Assembly: GCA_907165135.1 (NCBI GenBank)
Contig: OU015570.1
Location: 2,197,525-2,261,524, forward strand
Reading direction: 5' to 3'
Length of the DNA: 64,000 bases
Source: Oikopleura dioica
Taxonomy: Eukaryota > Chordata > Appendicularia > Copelata > Oikopleuridae
In this document: piece by piece, positions 43,083 through 52,166 of the stretch
Position numbering within the stretch: the stretch's first letter is position 1
Layout of the letters: each line of letters begins with the position of its first letter
Program-made: the position numbers and the translations under genes
The notes under the pieces: model-generated
Seen by the model: the letters and a program-made list of their open reading frames with translations, nothing else
Told to the model about the DNA's origin: nothing
Database searches by the model: none

Positions 43083-43820
43083 CTAAATGCCTCCTGCTTC
43101 CGGCTTTTCCTGACGTGGCCTTTTCGTTATAAAGATGTTTTTTGGGTCTTTGAGCTTCATGAGGCTATCTTTGGAGTCGTAATTGCCTTGGAATAGAATC
43201 GCCGATGACTTCCATGCCTCCAAGACTGAGTCAAAAACCTGTACAATGGTGTTTTGGATGCTCTGGATAAGTTCAGAGTCCATGGATGAAAGATTTTGGG
43301 TCTTAAAGGCCTCCGAGAGTCGGGTGTACATTTGCTGCCATTCATCGCTGGCGTTGTTGATTCTGATTCTTTCCCCCACCAGATCTCTCTGGTAGATTCC
43401 ATTTTTGGACATGCAGGATTCTGTGCATTGTTGCTGACGGAACTCTTTAATTTCTTGAGCCTCTTGGTGTCTAATGCACCAGGCTGATTTCTCTTTGGCT
43501 TCCTTGCAGAAAGGCCACTCGCAGGACCTCTCTCTTTTTTCCGGTTTTTGATGTCGGAACTTTAGACGCGTCATTTTTGAGACCTTTTCCCTTCTTTTTA
43601 TCCAAGCGTCGGCGAAGCTTTTCAGGATCATGTTTGGGCTGAATCTCTTCCCACACCCCAACATCCAGCCTGTTGTCAGGATTCCCAGGTTTTGTTCCAG
43701 AGATCGGAATTGAGGGTAGGCTTTGGTGTCTCTGACTACCTTCCCGATGATTTCCGGGATCGTCTTTTGAGTCGAGAAACGGTTGTAGGCGGTTTGGTGG
43801 GATTTTAATCCTGCGAACAC
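43083..43820 (-). CDS. 245-codon ORF of the recombinase element, zinc-ribbon-like Cys cluster
   Basis: An intact minus-strand frame starting MFAGLKSHQTAYNRFS and ending KPEAGGI. A cluster CEWPFCKEAKEKSAWCIRHQ with two later Cys residues (CTESC) could bind zinc; the rest is helical and basic. It is the most upstream ORF of the minus-strand series that ends with the tyrosine recombinase. The start is uncertain because upstream sequence is a small hairpin element. Product unrecognised; Gag or DNA-binding role is only a guess. Confidence 0.5.
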   Translation of the reverse strand: MFAGLKSHQTAYNRFSTQKTIPEIIGKVVRDTKAYPQFRSLEQNLGILTTGWMLGCGKRFSPNMILKSFADAWIKRREKVSKMTRLKFRHQKPEKRERSCEWPFCKEAKEKSAWCIRHQEAQEIKEFRQQQCTESCMSKNGIYQRDLVGERIRINNASDEWQQMYTRLSEAFKTQNLSSMDSELIQSIQNTIVQVFDSVLEAWKSSAILFQGNYDSKDSLMKLKDPKNIFITKRPRQEKPEAGGI

Positions 43821-43823
43821 TGA

Positions 43824-43912
43824 AGTGCCTGTCGTGGCATTTTTAATCCCATGAAATGAAATATGCTGTCGTGGGTTTTTAAAAATCCCACGACAGGCAC
43901 TTCGGTTGTCAT
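43824..43912. repeat. fold-back hairpin AGTGCCTGTCGTGG
   Basis: AGTGCCTGTCGTGGCATTTT at 43824 pairs with its near-complement AAAAATCCCACGACAGGCACT ending at 43907. A related GGGATTTT block follows to 43960. Probably a very short MITE. Confidence 0.5.
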
Positions 43913-44072
43913 GGGATTTTCAATCCCACCAAACCGCATTTCGGGCCATTATTTTCGTGGGATTTTTTTGCTCAAAAGTCGAAAACAAATTTGGAGTTTC
44001 TAGTGCATCTCCAGAACAAAGTTGTTATTTTCAAAAGTTAGTTTGCTCCTAAACGTGATTGAGGAAGTCGAA

Positions 44073-44163
44073 ATGGATTTAAAAAGAGAATTAGCAGCTC
44101 TTCTTAGCGGAAGATATTTGTCTACAGCTGATTTGAAAGAAATTATCAATGAAGCTAATGAAG
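44073..44163 (+). pseudogene. 30-codon ORF start cut by a CAGGGGTCTGG element
   Basis: Reads MDLKRELAALLSGRYLSTAD and continues in a clearly coding-like style until the inserted element. As at 36315-36609, the interrupted frame is Glu/Lys-rich. It may be the start of a retroelement gag gene; not recognised. Confidence 0.3.
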
Positions 44164-45065
44164 CAGGGGTCTGGATTCGCTTTGCGAATTCGCTCATGAG
44201 CGAAGCGAAGCGAAGCGAAACGAATTCGCTTCGCTTCGCTTTCGCTTTTTGTTATTTCAATTCGCTTCGCTTCGCTTTCGCTTTTTACCAAAAATTGCTT
44301 AGCTTTAGTTTAAACTCAAGTGGAAATTTTGCTGAATGAGCTAAGTTGGCACTTGTAAAAGCTGAGCTCAGAGAAGTTTTACTGTTTTTAAAGTAGACAA
44401 TATTCTGAGCTGCGCTGAGCTGAGCTGTCCTTCACAAAAAATCATTGAGCTGAGCTGACTCTTCAAATTCATTCAGTTAATTTGAGCAAGGCAGTCAATA
44501 TTAAAAAATGATTGACCTGAGCTGAGCCACACAGCCTCTTCAGCTCACTAATCTCAGAAAATTTGCAATTTGAAAAATCGGAGAGGGAGTCCGAATGGAG
44601 TGGTCTCCATTTTCCTGAGTCGCCGTTTGCCCAAGATCTCTGTATGTCCAACTTGAGGAATCGGCGAATTGGACAAACGGCGATGTATTATAATTTAAAT
44701 CGATTGATCTTATAACTTCATATATTGGCCTCCCGACAATCAATTTTGACATCACCATCTTCAATCCCGGCTTCAAAAATTTCGATCCTTGCTTTTCAGA
44801 CGTCAATCAATCTTGGCATCTCCAGCACCGATCCGGGCGTCACTAATAAAAATGAAACCATACATAAAATGGACACTTTTTCAAAGGTTAAATATTTCCG
44901 GAAAATTTTCGCATTTTTTCGCTTTTTAGAAAAATTTTTCGCTTCGCTTCGCTTTCGCTCACGAAATTTTCATTCGCTTCGCTTCGCTTTCGCTTTTAAT
45001 TTTTGAAAAATTTTCGCTTTCGCTTCGCTTTCGCTTTTCATTTTTGGCCAAAATCCAGACCCCTG
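44164..45065. mobile_element. CAGGGGTCTGGATT element, copy 3 (902 bp)
   Basis: Practically identical to copy 1 (18133-19034), including all minor features, so one was copied very recently. The flanks AATGAAG and GTTAACT do not form a TSD. Confidence 0.85.
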
Positions 45066-45412
45066 GTTAACTTGGATTCTCCGTAGATCTGAGATTAATC
45101 CCCTATAGAACAGATCATTGCGCTTTATTTGCGCCCTTTGCCGCGCGGGGGCAAATTGGGGAACTCGAGATATTTAAGGTTTTCTAGGTTGAAACGAGGC
45201 CAAAAAATGCTGAATTTCAAGGATTATGAAAAAGTTACGCTAAAAATTGAAAAAAATATTGAAATTTCCGAATAGATGACGTCATAGCACGTTATTGAAG
45301 TCCAAAAACTGGAATTTCGGCCTAGCTCTAGAATTTTTTCCCCAAGACTTACGAGTGACATAAGCACATCATTTGAATCAGAAAAGAACGGGGATCATTT
45401 TAAGATAAAATT

Positions 45413-45629
45413 CGTAAGGGAGAATCGACATCGACTTTTTTTTGGCGAGCCCTACTCTAGATAACACGGAAAAGGGTAGTTTAGGTGTTGTATTCAAGTT
45501 AGGTGAACACTGACTTGTGTTGAGTTAACACTTAATTGTGTTATGGTTGCACAGACTGAACGCAGTGAAAAAGCGGCGGGCGCCTCCAGATCTCTATCAG
45601 ATCTAACGGCTTCTTGCTGACCTAACAGC
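45413..45629. repeat. 217 bp repeat, copy 1 (TTGGCGAGCCCTACTCTAG)
   Basis: Nearly identical to 53241-53459 in the same orientation, from AGAATCGACATCGA through TTAGGTGAACACTGACTTGT to TTGCTGACCTAACAG. The short head-to-head GTTAACACTTAATTGTGTTA palindrome lies inside. On the minus strand it starts right at a possible splice donor of the host-like exon at 45631-45690. 45066-45412 holds no supported gene. Confidence 0.75.
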
Positions 45630-45690
45630 TCCCCAGTCTTCGAAGTCTTCTGACGATTGGAGACTCTAGAATTGAAGAAAGAAGAAGTGT
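45630..45690 (-). CDS. possible small exon of the disrupted host-like gene
   Basis: On the minus strand a pyrimidine-rich tract ending in AG (CTTCTTTCTTCAATTCTAG, about 45691-45709) precedes VSNRQKTSKTGELL, which ends at a GT. The exon is short and rests on splice-like signals only. Confidence 0.25.
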
Positions 45691-45725
45691 AGAGATGATC
45701 CAGCGGAAGATGTCCAATAGGAGTA

Positions 45726-46178
45726 CAGTACACTCGCACAATTTGGCCCCGCACAATTCGGCCCTTTTTTCGAATTTCGCTAAAACGTTTGAAAATCGCA
45801 CAATTTGGCCCCCTGACCCTCTTTATCAAAACTAATAATAGAACGAAAGTTTTATTTTATAGATATTTATTGTTTCTTGAAGAAAGACAGAATTGTAGAG
45901 TCTAATGTAGACTGCTTCGTTTTCTTCTAAGTGGGAGTTGGATGATCGCGACTTCTTCGGCGTCCATGTTTTCTTCGACTTCTTCGGCTTCCTAGTTTTC
46001 TTCGTTTTCTTCGGCTTCTTTCGGCTCTCACTGTAGTTGAGCGGTCGCGGAGGCAAGCTCATCGATTTCTTCTTCAAGGGCGTCCATTTGATCCCAGATC
46101 CTTTCTTCATCCTCGTCTTGAATTTTCATGTCCTTAAAAGTTTTTTAAAGAAAAGGGCCAAATTGTGCGAGTGTACTG
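45726..46178. mobile_element. pogo-like non-autonomous element with AATTTGGCCC ends
   Basis: Ends CAGTACACTCGCACAATTTG and its inverted copy, TA at 45724-45725 and 46179-46180. Second inner copies of GCACAATTnGGCCC follow the left end. The interior retains a coding remnant at 46028-46129 and a CTTCTTCGG-type pyrimidine tract. An internally deleted derivative of a pogo/Tigger element is the simplest reading. Confidence 0.85.
46028..46129 (-). pseudogene. 33-codon acidic C-terminal remnant of a transposase
   Basis: Reads MKIQDEDEERIWDQMDALEE and ends ELASATAQLQ with a stop at 46028-46030. Acidic C-termini of this kind are usual in pogo/Tigger transposases, and it lies inside an element with pogo-like ends. 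Too short for a firm assignment. Confidence 0.4.
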
Positions 46179-46284
46179 TAGAGATGAAAACGGTGCTGAG
46201 CCAAGCGTTTCAATTTGTGATGCGCGTTGTGAAGATCGAACCAAGCGAGTAGAAAATATGCAGTAAGTTGACCAAACAAGAAGA

Positions 46285-46515
46285 TTTACCTTGGTTGGGC
46301 ACTCATGTTTTGGAACAATGAGTGGCGCGTTAGCGACTTGGTTTGAGCATAGTTCTAGTTGGCTGATCAGAACCTGTTGCCGATCAAAGGCGCAACTTTG
46401 ACGGAGGTTTTGAATATCATCCAGCTCCCCAAACTTTCGGCAAGGCATGAAGTTGGAAGAAGGTTCTAGATGAAGCAGACGGGCGGTTTCGCATCGCGTC
46501 CAGGTGAGCATCCCC
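46285..46515 (-). CDS. probable exon of the disrupted host-like gene
   Basis: The minus strand reads LTWTRCETARLLHLEPSSNF on to APLIVPKHECPTK, followed by the donor GTAAATC. GC content and codon use match the fragment at 51370-52166. The exon lies immediately beyond the left end of the composite transposon (46525), while the other host-like exons lie beyond its right end. The transposon appears to sit in the gene. Protein family not recognised. Confidence 0.4.
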
Positions 46516-46680
46516 AAATACATACACTTGAAGCACTTTTAAGGCCGACCCTTTTAAGGCCACTTTTTCGAAAAATTCCCGAAATCTGTCATCCTAAAAA
46601 AATCCACTTTAAGGCCATTTTCACTTCAATTTCAGTTCAAAATCCGAAAGTTACAGTGTCACTTGAAAAAGCTCTATTTC

Positions 46681-46943
46681 GGGTGTAGGGCGGCTACGTT
46701 ACAAATAGTTAAAATTGTAACAGCGTTACAAAAATTCAAAATCAAAATCATTGAACGAGTGGGCGCTTCGCGCCTGAATTAAAGGAAACTACACTTTGGC
46801 ACACCTTATCGCTTATTCTGTCCAAAATAATAAGAATTACGGAATGGAAAATAATTTTTATTGGGAAAAAAATCTGAATTCTTGTAACGGCGTTACAAAA
46901 TTGTAACGGCGTTACAAATTTGTAACGTAGCCGCCCGTCCCCC
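46681..46943. mobile_element. nested GGGCGGCTACGTTAC element, diverged 8 bp TSD
   Basis: 263 bp, same as 58145-58407. Flanks TCTATTTC and TTTAGTTC (46673-46680, 46944-46951) are the TTTATTTC duplication with one change each. Confidence 0.85.
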
Positions 46944-48029
46944 TTTAGTTCTTCGACTGCGTGATGCTGTTCTTTGACGTCTTCACGTAAATCTCTTAAT
47001 ATCTTTTTTCTAAGCATTTGCCGTGTTTTTTTCTTTTTTAAGACATGCTTAGGGTTTTTTTCGGGAAAATGAAGTTTGTCGTATTTTCATGAAAATTCAC
47101 TGGTATATGTAACTTTTCTTGCTGATTCCAAATATATAACTATTTTTTTGATACGTCCACTAGTTCGCGCTCGAGAGCACTTTTCTTGAGCCATATTTGC
47201 CTCTCTAAAAATGGATTCAAAAGCCCGATAATCGTTCTTTTTTTTCAATTGCTAATACATAATAAAGATTCCGCAATCATTCCGGTCTAATGGCAGTTCT
47301 ATTCTGGGGTTTCAATAAGCTCATTAAGTCCGTCAATAAACACAAATTTTCGGTGCGAGCACAAATGCGCGCGCTAATCCTGCCAATTCTGAAGAGTTTT
47401 TTTTCTTAAATTGTTTTTTATTTCAAATTATCTGGCAGTGTAGTTAATATTAGTGAAGAAGGATAAGAGTGTTGAAGAATTACAGAAGCTTCTTTTTTCG
47501 TGGGAGGGACGATCGCACTGGTGTCTGCATTTCTTTCTTGATTCTTTTTGCTTCTTTTTTCTCCAATTTTTTTGCTTTTTCTTCGGCGATTCGTTCTTTA
47601 CGGCGATTCGCGATGTTCTGAAGCTTTACTTGAGTAGCTTTACGCGCAGCATGGTAGTTCGATAGTGCTGTCTTTGAGTCGATCTTTTTCCACAGCCTCT
47701 CAACTTGAGTTTTTGTCATTGAGCGGAAGAAGTTTTGCAGATTGTTCATTCGGGCGATTGTCATCTGAACAATAGTGTCTGTACTGGCCGCTGATTTGTG
47801 AAGCTCTGTCTCCTTGAAAAGGCCAAAGACGGATTCTGCAAAACGGTTGCAGCAAACATAAAGGCCCTCCACTGTGAGTGTCTGATAGTGTGCAAAATCT
47901 TTCTCGATTTTGTATTTCAGCTTGTTGATTGACGCGAGAGCTGCAGCATTGAGATTTGCCGATACAGTGTCACTTCTTTCTCCTTTCATCATCAAATCGA
48001 GGTCTCTAAAATGAAAATTAATTCTCATA

Positions 48030-48186
48030 AAAGGCTAGTCTGTGAAAAGCCCTTCTCAAAAAAGGCTAGTCTGAGAACAGCCCTTCTCGAAAAAGGCTAG
48101 TCTGAGAACAGCCCTTCTCAAAAAAGGCTAGTCTGAGAACAGCTCTTCTCAAAAAAGGCTAGTCTGAGCAAAGCCCTTTACTAATA
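48030..48186. repeat. AAGGCT...AGCCTT hairpin minisatellite in intron 4
   Basis: Five units of about 30 bp (AAAGGCTAGTCTGAGAACAG plus CCCTTCTCAA). Each unit can fold as AAGGCT-11 nt loop-AGCCTT or a close variant. They fill almost the whole intron 48006-48198. Confidence 0.85.
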
Positions 48187-49130
48187 AGGCAATTTTACCT
48201 GTAGAATTTTTGTCTGGAAGAGTTCGTAGAAGCAAGAAGATACAATGTATCAAATGGACTGTCGCATTGGAGAATTCTTGTGGCCTCTTCAGAAGATGTT
48301 CTCAAGGCGGTCTTGACATCTTGAATCGTTGATTCTTCCTTCTCTGCCGTACGAAGGATCGGTCCACAAAATGCTGACCAGACAAAGACAACGATCGCGA
48401 TCTCAGGCAAGACTCCTTCTTTCCCAAGGTGGCTGAGAAGATTTTTCGCCCTGGTATTCGTGTTTTCGTTTCTTTTCAGAGCAGCCATCACTGCCTGGTA
48501 GTGGATGATGAGATTTTCTGCATTCTGTCGCGCTGTTCCCATGCGGCTTCCTAGATCTGTCGTGAAGGGAAATTTGTTCCTGCCTCCTCCACGAGCTTCG
48601 ATTTCTTTCGATAAACTAGAAAAGCGTTATTTTGATTAAAAAGTATTAGACTTACTCATTTTTAATATCGAATTTATGGAAACCGCTGTTTGTTGGTGAT
48701 CCAAACAAAATTTTAATCTCCTGGAGACACTCTTGAGCGAGAGTTGTCTGCCCTTCATGTCCTTTTTTGTCGAGATTAGAGCAGGTATGCAGGATACACC
48801 AGAGCACTTCTATAGGAGCATTTGGATCGTTTCTGCGGAGTCTGATGTGTTGAAGAAGTCGTTCATTCGCATTGATCTGGCCGGTGAATGTATCGCTCAG
48901 AATCGTATCAACCTTCTCCCAGATCTTCATACCAGTTGCTTCGTCTTGCTCGACAGATGCGATGATGGCTTGCGATGTGTTCTCACCATCTTTTCCGTGG
49001 CCAAGCAAAATATCGAAAAGAAGTTGCTCCTTCTTTTCGTTTATCAGCGTGATGTTGAGGATGTCCAAGTTTGCTCTTGCTGTTGTCTAAAACAATGATT
49101 ATTACATGCATAGGGCATTAAATTGAGCCT

Positions 49131-49325
49131 CAAAGGCTAGTCTGAGTAAAGCCCTTCTCGAAAAAGGCTAGTCTGAGAACAGCCTTTCTCAAAAATGCTA
49201 GTCTGAGTAAAGCCCTTCTCAAAAAGGCTAGTCTGAGAACAGCCTTTTTCAAAAGGCTAGTCTGAGAACAGCCTTTTTCAAAAGCTAGTCTGAGGAAAGC
49301 CCTTCTTAGAAGGCTGGTCTGATAA
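49131..49325. repeat. AAGGCT...AGCCTT hairpin minisatellite in intron 2
   Basis: Seven units of the same minisatellite as at 48030-48186, with lengths from 25 to 30 bp, filling intron 2 (49087-49344). The short introns 1 and 3 (44 and 40 bp) of the same gene lack it. Confidence 0.85.
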
Positions 49326-49365
49326 TAAGTTTAAAACTACTTACTCCGTCGGTGCCAAGTGTTAA

Positions 49366-49895
49366 CCGCATGGGACAGAAGGTGTATTCCACTGCACTTA
49401 AGGACTTTTCAGCTAAATAACTTCCGAACGAATAGTCCAAATTAGATAAAAATTAACATGGTTGTTCCTTCACTTTATTGAAGCATGTCTGCCAAGTTTC
49501 AAGGAATTATCGGTTACCGACCGCCCTCTGCACCGGATTATATGCGGCCTAATTGCCCTCCCGCTGAGTGTTTGCACATTGAAACCGAACCAATATCAAG
49601 AATTTTGTCTACTAAAAGGGGTTTTATATGTTTTCGATACTGCTGATTTCAAATATTGAATTTACTTTTTCGAGAAATCTAAATAAGAGATAATTTTTGA
49701 AACCCTCCATAGAAAAATGGCATTTTTCTGCAATAAGAAAAAGCGCTATGCAAATTTTGATAGCGGATTTGAAATCTACACCCCAAAATTAGTATTGGGT
49801 ATAATTTTCAAGTTTATCCGACCAGTAGTTTTCTTAAGTGCAGTGGAATACACCTTCTGTCCGAGCGCCTCTATCCCCCGATCTGTCCCATGCGG
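49366..49895. mobile_element. 530 bp TTAA-flanked MITE inside exon 2
   Basis: Ends CCGCATGGGACAGA and TCTGTCCCATGCGG, followed on both sides by AAGGTGTATTCCACTGCACTTAAG blocks in inverted orientation (an extra 22 bp lies between on the right). TTAA at 49362-49365 and 49896-49899. Removing it restores the frame and a GTAAGT donor for exon 2. Confidence 0.9.
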
Positions 49896-51369
49896 TTAAA
49901 CGAGTTGCATTATCCACGAAAGCATCAATTTGCTCTTTGTTGGCAAGAGGAAGTTGTTGCCTCAGCTTGTTGAGTTGAGATGCGGATGGAGCAGCCCTAA
50001 CTTTGTTGTCTGGTGAGTAGTGGAAGATCTCAAAATCGTCAAAGTAGTTCTGGTTGTTTCGCTGTATTGATGCAATCGAATCACCGCTTGCGACTTGACG
50101 CATCAACTTGTGTTTTGACGTTTTCGAAAGCTGCGGATTGTTAGATCCTTTGCCTTTTCCTTTTGACTCCTGTGACTCCTTGATGAAAAACTGATTCGCT
50201 TGGAGCGCAGCCCTCAACAAAGCGTTTTCAGCCGGTTCCTCTGTCTCTTCATCAGTTTCACAATAGTTCGGAGCTGTTGTTTTGCGTTTTTGCAGGTTTG
50301 CAAGGAAAGTCTTGCGACCCTGAAATTTGCGTCACTGGATGCTTGATTTTTGTTTAAATTTACCTCCATTTCGAAAAAGACGAGTAGCTTTCTCAGTGAA
50401 TCTCTTCGGATCTGGTCTCTCTGGAAAAAGAAATTTTCTTCATCATCCTTGACAGCTCTGATGAATCGGTAAAGAATTCGGCAATTTCCTTTTCCGAACC
50501 TTTTCGTCTTTTTATCAGCATCGATCTCTTCTCTGGTCGTAAGACCTTTTTCAATCAATTTATCTTCTGCTTCTTCTAATGTCAAGAACATATTTTGGAA
50601 TAATGAATTTCATTGTAACACTGGACAAGCAAGAAATACACATCGAACCACCTGTTTTTGTCACCTCGCAATAGAAGGTTCGGACCGCGCTGCGGGCGAT
50701 TCAGCTCGGCGCTTCGAGCGCGCACCGAGAGTACTCTAGTTATCTGACGATAGTGGGCGACCGGAGGGACCCGGAAAATTTATTTTTGAGAGAAGAGAGA
50801 TGAATGTTTGATTAAAAACATATCGAAAAATGAGCGTCCGGCCAAGATCGGCTCTATATGATTTACCCCTTCGAAAAGTAAAATTCAAGTTTTTGATTAT
50901 TTTCAATCTTTTTTGCCATTTTTTCTTATATTTGGAATCAGTAGGTAAGATTACATATAACTCTTAAAAATCAAAAAGAAAGGATCAATATTTCGGGTAG
51001 TCGGGGATGCGAAAAAGGGCTCTCGCGTTCCCAAAAAACCCTAGACATGCTTTACGAATATTACTTTTGAAAAAATGAAAGAAAGAATCATGTTGAGTTC
51101 AATTTAAAGGACACATTCTGAAAAGGCTACGATTCATACTTTGTTCGGCCGAAAAAAATAATACTATTTCTATTTTTTAGGAAATAAGTTGAAAGTATAT
51201 TCCGAAAACAGTGAAAGAAAGTTAAGTTCTGAATAATTTTATGAACCCTCATTTATCTTTTTTTTCCAAAGAAAGTAAAAAATTTGTTGTCATCCGACTC
51301 GAGACAAAAAATATCCATTTTAAGGCCACTTTTGAAATTCGCTGTCATCCGAAAATCGGCCTTAAAAGC

Positions 51370-52166
51370 TCGTAGTCTTTCGCTGTAGCTATCTTCCGAT
51401 GAAATCGACGAGTCAGCACTTACATCAGCTGGCTTTTGCTCGGATTCCTGAGTCGAAGTAGGGTCGGCGGCGTGTCTGTTATGCGACTTTTGAGAAGATT
51501 CTGGATCTGGCGAGTTCAACGGAAAGTGCGTGTGAATCGCGACCAGAAGTTGAAGAATGGTGTCCGTTTGAGCATCAAGAAGCAGCAATTTCTCCAAAAT
51601 GCTCGTGGCCAAAGACATCTTCGCGGCAACAGCTAGAATAAAATCTGCCTCGTGTTGTCGAGTCGAAGGGTGCCACAGAACAAATACATCATACGCCCAT
51701 TTTACCATCGAGGTAAAATCTTCGACGCTTTCACGACTGATCAAGTCGTATTCAGTTGACAAGTCCAAGCAGTTGTAGATTTCCAGACGTTCATCGTGGT
51801 TGAGACAAGCCTCACTTACAGATTCATGAGCGCTTGCGTCGGTGGTGCGACGTGTCAGCCGTTTCAACCTCGCGCCAATCTCGGCGGGAGAGAAGAAGGA
51901 GAGTTCGCGGGAGACGATGGAGTCGAGAAGGTCCGATTGAAGTCGACGAGCGTATTCGAAGTCGGCAGTATCGATGAGTTTATCGGGGTGCAGAAGTACG
52001 TGAGTCATGAAGTGCAGATGCGCAGTGAACTTTTTGGCGGTGAGCGAAACCAGGCCAAAAAATTTTGCCGTTAAGATCGCATCATGAGCAGCAGCGTAGT
52101 CGGCGAAAACGGGCCGATCAGCAATGCCAACGGATTTCTTCGCGTTTGAAACCCAGCGGACTTGTG
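51370..52166 (-). pseudogene. host-like gene fragment, unknown family
   Basis: On the minus strand the frame opens after an acceptor (CCACAAG, about 52167). It reads RWVSNAKKSVGIADRPVF and LTAKFFGLVSLTAKKF, passes the internal Met at 52008 and LHPDKLIDTADFEYARRLQS, then HEADFILAVAAKMSLATSIL. It ends in a Ser/Gln/Asp-rich part (SDPESSQ-like, VSADSSISSEDSYS) before running into transposon sequence at 51369. High GC, helical composition and conservation of the duplicate at 58845-59308 suggest a real cellular gene, not an element gene. I could not identify it. Truncated by the adjacent transposon and deletion. Confidence 0.45.

Larger units (their letters stand above)
47480..50591 (-). pseudogene. 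five-exon transposase-like gene, interrupted by a TTAA MITE
   Basis: Exons on the minus strand: 50591-50364, 50319-49345 (interrupted by the MITE 49366-49895), 49086-48656, 48615-48199 and 48005-47480. All introns are GT-AG: 44, 258, 40 and 193 bp. Leaving out the MITE and one TTAA, the exons total 2,043 bp, an exact multiple of three (680 codons plus stop) without internal stops. Exon 1 starts MFLTLEEAEDKLIEKG. Exon 3 has VDTILSDTFTGQINAN (candidate catalytic Asp) and LWCILHTCSNLDKKG (Cys/His). Exon 5 has CNRFAESVFGLFKE (candidate catalytic Glu), then a coiled, very basic C-terminus ending SLPRKKKLL. This D...C/H...NR.aES.fG layout recalls DDE transposases of several superfamilies, but I cannot assign one. 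The only visible damage is the MITE in exon 2. Confidence 0.75.
47051..51042 (-). mobile_element. 3,992 bp DNA transposon with 10 bp TSD and its own gene
   Basis: Perfect 10 bp TSD AGACATGCTT (47041-47050, 51043-51052); termini AGGGTTTTTT and AAAAAACCCT. Beyond the first ten bases the two ends remain related: the left has TATATGTAACTTTTCTTGCT then GATTCCAAATATA, and the right read inward has TATATGTAATCTTACCTACT then GATTCCAAATATA. The imperfect inverted repeat is therefore about 100 bp long. A five-exon minus-strand gene fills most of it. A 9-10 bp TSD and long inverted ends recall Mutator-type elements, but the encoded protein is not a MULE I recognise. Confidence 0.85.
46525..51367. mobile_element. 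AAGGCCG pogo/Tigger-like element swollen by nested insertions
   Basis: The left end CACTTGAAGCACTTTTAAGG follows TA (46523-46524). The two halves (46525-47050 and 51043-51367) rejoin at AGACATGCTT exactly as in the copy at 57988-58841. Nested are a GGGCGGCTACG element (46681-46943) and the 3,992 bp transposon (47051-51042). The right end is eroded: homology stops at CCTTAAAAG (51369), and about 200 bp present in the 58.8 kb copy is missing. Confidence 0.8.

Noticed and set aside
51370-52166. Assignment of the host-like fragment to a Mediator (MED12-like) subunit
   Set aside because: Only vague similarity in helical composition; no stretch could be aligned with confidence.
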